Assembly: GCF_932526225.1 (NCBI RefSeq)
Contig: NC_064043.1
Span: 10,769,821 to 10,833,820 of the forward strand
Length of the DNA stretch: 64,000 bases
From: Nematostella vectensis
Lineage: Eukaryota; Cnidaria; Anthozoa; Actiniaria; Edwardsiidae
Reading direction: 5' to 3'
The notes below the pieces were generated by a model. The model was not told the origin of the DNA and searched no databases. It saw only the letters and a list, made by a program, of their open reading frames with translations. A program made the position numbers and the translations under genes. Below are positions 60,321 through 64,000 of this stretch, piece by piece; position 1 is the first letter of the stretch; each line of letters starts with the position of its first letter.

Positions 60321-62748
60321 TCACTTGTGCCTGCGATCTCGAAGTTTGCATTCACAGTCTCGCCTATCCCGTTTCCATCCCGATAAGCAACGCGGTTGAT
60401 TGGGTGGGCACACGCATCGACACGTGTGTGGATTTCTGACCTTGGTCTTCATCTTACACCCGCCCCGCTTACATCCGCACTTGCAGACGTCGCTATGCCA
60501 CTCCTGCCGGCTAGGACACCTGGGAATGTGGTAGGGGTTACACACGCACTTGCACCGTATCTGATCCCATTGGAAATGTCTTGGGCACGGACTGGTTTGA
60601 GGTTTGCATTCACAGCGACAGTTTTCTCTGGAAAAGGTCTGTTTAAGAATGAAAACGTTATTGAATGTTTGGGGCAAGAAGAGAGAATTGGCAAGAACCC
60701 TAAATGCTTTCCGCACAGCTCGCCCCTTCGAATAAGCGACCAAAATGAAAAAAAAAAAATGTGAGAATGACCAAACAAAATAAAACTCTTTAGCACTAAC
60801 AAGTTACTTTTTTTTCTCGAGCAACGAAAGACTTTCAACGCACATGTGTTAGTAGGTTGCGTTTCGCAGGTCTGATCACGCACCTGTGTTTGTGTTGCAC
60901 TTCGAAGGTTATTCATTTCAATTTATTTCACACGACAGTTGCATAAATACATTAATAACAAAAGTTAACCGAAACAAGTACAAGGAAAGTTAGATCACGC
61001 ACCTGTGTTTGTGGGTTGCATTGCGAAGGTTTGATCACGCACTGGCAGCCGCAGCGAGTGTGGTTCGTCATGGGGACAAGTATGGGGTTACGATACCAAC
61101 GCGGCCTGCTACCGGACGACGACTGATCAGCTGTCCAACTGACGCTGAACACAAGAAGACTGATGTTTTTCGTCTCTGCCAAATTAAGGACAAGGAAAGG
61201 GCATACAAGGGTTAGATTTAATGTTGAGGTTTTTTGCTTCTTGTCTCTGATGACAATAATGCTGCGGTTATGATTGAATACTCTTTTCTTCAGCCTTTAA
61301 TTAGGACACGCGGGGTTCTCGCAAAACATATAATGGTCCGTTTAAGCCTTCTTCGCAGTCGTCTCAGTGTTTTGGGCCTTTTATAGGGAAAAGGGTTTTT
61401 TTGCGAAAAAAGTCGGTGGTTTCATTACAACTTGCCCCCCTCAGTGCCCTCTCTTCCATTAAAAGTACCACAGACCAACAGTGCTGAAAAACGCAAGACT
61501 AGTTCCAGTACCGCGCGGTTTAACCAGCCTTTTTGCCTTGAAATAACGGCGTTTTACCGGCGAACTGTCACATTTTGACGAATCTTAAGACAACTAGACT
61601 AAACTTAAGGCAATGACTCCCTCGTTATCAAACAAATCTGTCATCTTTTGTACAGTATGGTTTTAATGCTGTACAGTTTGTCAAAACAACGACTAAAATA
61701 GGCCTTTAGTACCTTTGCTCGAACGATTCAACCCTACGATTGTGTCTGTTTTTGCCAGAACACGCGCATGCGCATTCGCACTGTCCCACAGACCAATTAT
61801 AAAAAATACTGAAAAAGTGAAAAAAAACCTCGAGATGCCTGCGGAGGAGGCTAAGCCCGTTTGCATCGGTGCATTGGTACTAGGTAAAAGTGCCATACTC
61901 GTATTCTCTACCTGTGGGTGCGCACTCTAGAACGCGAGGTTTCGCGCTACAAGCCCCAGTGCATCTATGCAGTCGCACGTGAGTCGGAAAGTAGAAACCG
62001 TTGCTGTGGGCCGGCTGTGGTACGGCGACCACGTGACTACTTGCCCCGCATGCAATATTCTCGAGAGCGACGGGAGGGCCTGACGCGTCCCCCAGGGACA
62101 GTACTTTAGTGCGTCCAAATTGATATTGCGGCGGCTTGCTGCCTAATAACTTGTGACCTGTATGCAACAAACGAGTGATTAGTGAGTCCCGGGGGGATGG
62201 GGGTACTCCGATATCAAACGGACGGGGACCATCGTCGGGATTTTTTTTAAACAACCCTAAAAGATGCTAAAATGGGCGTGGTCTGGTTATATTTTAAAAG
62301 ATCAAATGGGCGTGGTTAGGCATAAATTCACCCCCTAAAAGATACCTCAAGCAAACGTAAATAATTTGTAATAAAAACAAAACAAACAGATCATTGTTAA
62401 GCTTGCTATCAATTATCGTTCCGTAGGTTGTGTGATTTTTTCGCTGGTTAGTTATCTAAAAACATGGGTAAAAAAAAAATCTGGGCATTCTCATTTTCAC
62501 CCCTCAAAGATACTGGGAGTACTTACTGTACTAACATATCACATACCATCTTTTCCTGGTAGATTGACACCAGGTCCACCAAGTCTATGTCCTTCGAGGC
62601 CTACCTGTGACACCCCTGGAAGACCGGGAGAGACAGGGCGAACCCTATGTGCATGGCCGAGCTTCACCCTCTCTAGCCCCATCGCCCTTAGGAAGGAGGC
62701 CATGTCGTTTACTCCTGCCATGAGGGCTTGAATCTCTTGAGGTATTAC
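60321..62748 (-). CDS. VEGF: VEGF/PDGF-family growth factor with Cys-rich C-terminal tail, 5' incomplete
   Basis: Exons (5' to 3'): 62748-62547, 62157-61912, 61175-61003, 60638-60321; 939 nt, phases consistent, stop TGA at 60321. The first visible exon is a propeptide-like segment; the signal-peptide exon lies outside or was not found. The PDGF/VEGF cystine-knot domain begins at IACGAS, runs through VRLHRCTGACS and LECAPT, and ends in RCGCQC. Compared with VEGF-A, the cysteines equivalent to 26, 57, 61, 68, 102 and 104 are present; those equivalent to 51 and 60 are His and Ala. The last exon is a basic tail of repeated CxCxC modules (CRCEC, CKCVC, CKCGC, CRCVC), like the silk-homology tail of VEGF-C/D, and would bind matrix or heparin. 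The protein is secreted and binds receptor tyrosine kinases (family knowledge). Confidence 0.88.
60838..61045 (-). repeat. Copies of a VEGF exon end and its donor
   Basis: On the gene strand a ~40-bp coding unit, GTGCGTGATCAAACC...CCACAAACACAG, ends exon 61003-61175. The donor that follows is again GTGCGTGATC. About 110 bases on, CCTTCGAAGTGCAACACAA, ACACAGGTGCGTGATC and a third, weaker copy appear. So the unit occurs about four times, whole or partial. Confidence 0.85.
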
Positions 62749-63299
62749 CTACAAACAGATCGTTGTTAGAATGTTACTTTTTTGGGGCTACGTCGATTGG
62801 CTGTTTGCATCTTTTATCTGCACGGGGGGGTTGGGATATACGTATTTATACCCCCTCCCTCTGGATTTTCAGGGCTCCAGATACCCCTCCCCCTGGAAGT
62901 TCTGGGATACTTTCCACCAGCCCCCCCCCCCCCCACCCTCCTGCAAAACTTACAGAGTCCCCCCCCTTTGTAATTTGTAAAATTAAAGATAATAAAAGAA
63001 ATTTCAAATATATCATATGAAACTTAAGAAATCATAGTTAGGCTCCCCCTGAAATTAATGGGCTACTTCTCCCCCTCCCCTGGAAATTTAAGAGTTTTGG
63101 CTCCCCCTCCTCAAAATTTCTTCTGCCCTTCTGGAAACTTAGGCCTCTGGAAGGCCCCCTTCCCCTCCCCCCCCCCCCCCCCCCCCCCCCCCTACGATTT
63201 TTGAGGTCTTCAACCCCCCGGTGCGGATAAAAGATGCAATCAGCCATTCAGCGTCCAAGCTTTATTAGACCAATGTTTGCAATTGTACCACTTGGTATA

Positions 63300-63336
<37 letters not shown>

Positions 63337-64000
63337 GAACGTCCTAGTTTTCAGTTGAGGCTGGACCGTTCTTATTTTTGGGACATTTTAAAGCTGAATA
63401 ATCTTAACAATATTATTAAATTTTAGCGTATATAAGAATATAATAACCAATTAATTATTAGGAAGATAATTACACTAATGACTTTAGCAATAATAAGGTT
63501 TTACTTAGTCGAGACCTAGGACTCTTTTTGCGCTCGACATTCATTCGAGCGATTCGTATCCGCCATCTTGGATTTTGAGCAACAAATCCAGTCATGCAGG
63601 CTTGATTATATTTTGCTTTTGTATTTAGCTCATGTGAAGCAAAAGTATTTACCGGTAACACGAAAAGGCCGGAAGGGAATAGCCCATCGAGGATAGTGCT
63701 AAATAGAACCGGTACATAATTGCTAAAACCGCCCGTTCAATTGTGAAAATTGAACAATGATTTAACTTCCTAATTGCCATGGAGAGCGTGTCTCAATTCC
63801 CCGCGGGATGGTTTGGTTTATAAGGTATGTAAAATTTATAACAAACAAAAAACGTTTTGTAGAATGAATAACACAAAAAACAGCTTTTGTAATAATAATC
63901 GTTTTTGGATCCGCATATTTAAAATATTTTTTCGTGGTGCAATCGCAAACACGCCCTCTTTTGACAATGCAATACAGAACGATTTTGCATGCGAAACAAT
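62749..64000. other. VEGF upstream intron or flank, low-complexity
   Basis: Poly-C runs (~62920-62933 and ~63168-63191) and a T-run (63304-63332), with short G/C-rich palindromic stretches. The open frames here are shadows of the C/G runs. I looked for a signal-peptide exon on the minus strand and did not find one. Confidence 0.5.

Noticed and set aside
62763-63247. Proline- and glycine-rich frames on both strands
   Set aside because: Produced by C/G homopolymer runs; no gene context.

Overview
This is nuclear DNA from an animal, most likely an anthozoan cnidarian such as Nematostella. That species guess is inference from gene content, compact GT-AG introns and the dense load of small palindromic DNA transposons; no database was searched. 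Coding exons were assembled by hand from splice sites, reading phase and recognition of protein families. Positions are given for every exon.

Layout. (1) About 142-19401, + strand: the C-terminal ~718 residues (25 exons) of a type I/II inositol-3,4-bisphosphate 4-phosphatase (INPP4 family) with the CKSAKDRT catalytic loop. The start lies left of the window. A small intronless gene with its own TATA box sits antisense in one of its introns (9356-9733). (2) 20860-33884, - strand: a complete seven-exon gene for a secreted ~2359-residue protein. It has a signal peptide, a ~2000-residue Thr/Pro/Glu mucin tract made by one 6.3-kb exon, a ten-cysteine follistatin/Kazal-like domain and an EF-hand pair of SPARC/FSTL type. 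It converges tail to tail on INPP4. (3) About 34-43.8 kb: an intergenic transposon graveyard. It holds an 8-bp-TSD hAT-like element of 2.8 kb, a transposon nested inside another, a 9-bp-TSD MITE whose inverted sister copy is 10 kb away, and several fold-back elements. (4) 43829-48851, + strand: a two-exon Storkhead-box (STOX) gene, 912 residues. (5) 49301-50692, - strand: an intronless class A GPCR, convergent with STOX. (6) About 56.3-59.4 kb, + strand: an unrecognised gene whose product is full of a ten-residue Ser/Thr/Arg repeat, inside a partly deleted tandem duplication. (7) 60321-62748, - strand: a VEGF/PDGF-family growth factor gene; its first exon(s) lie beyond the right edge.

The most unusual signal is a recurring pattern. 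In three unrelated genes (INPP4, the mucin/follistatin gene and VEGF), tandem or near-tandem copies of the last or first few tens of bases of an exon, splice site included, fill the neighbouring intron or 3' UTR. The extreme case is a 32-copy array at 15.8-17.4 kb in which every unit carries an exon fragment, a GTAAGT donor and a TTTACCCAG acceptor. A second notable signal is that the VEGF-like protein keeps the six knot cysteines but lacks exactly the two cysteines that form the inter-chain bonds in human VEGF-A.

The genes do not look like one pathway. They span phosphoinositide signalling, extracellular matrix, a transcription regulator, a receptor and a growth factor.
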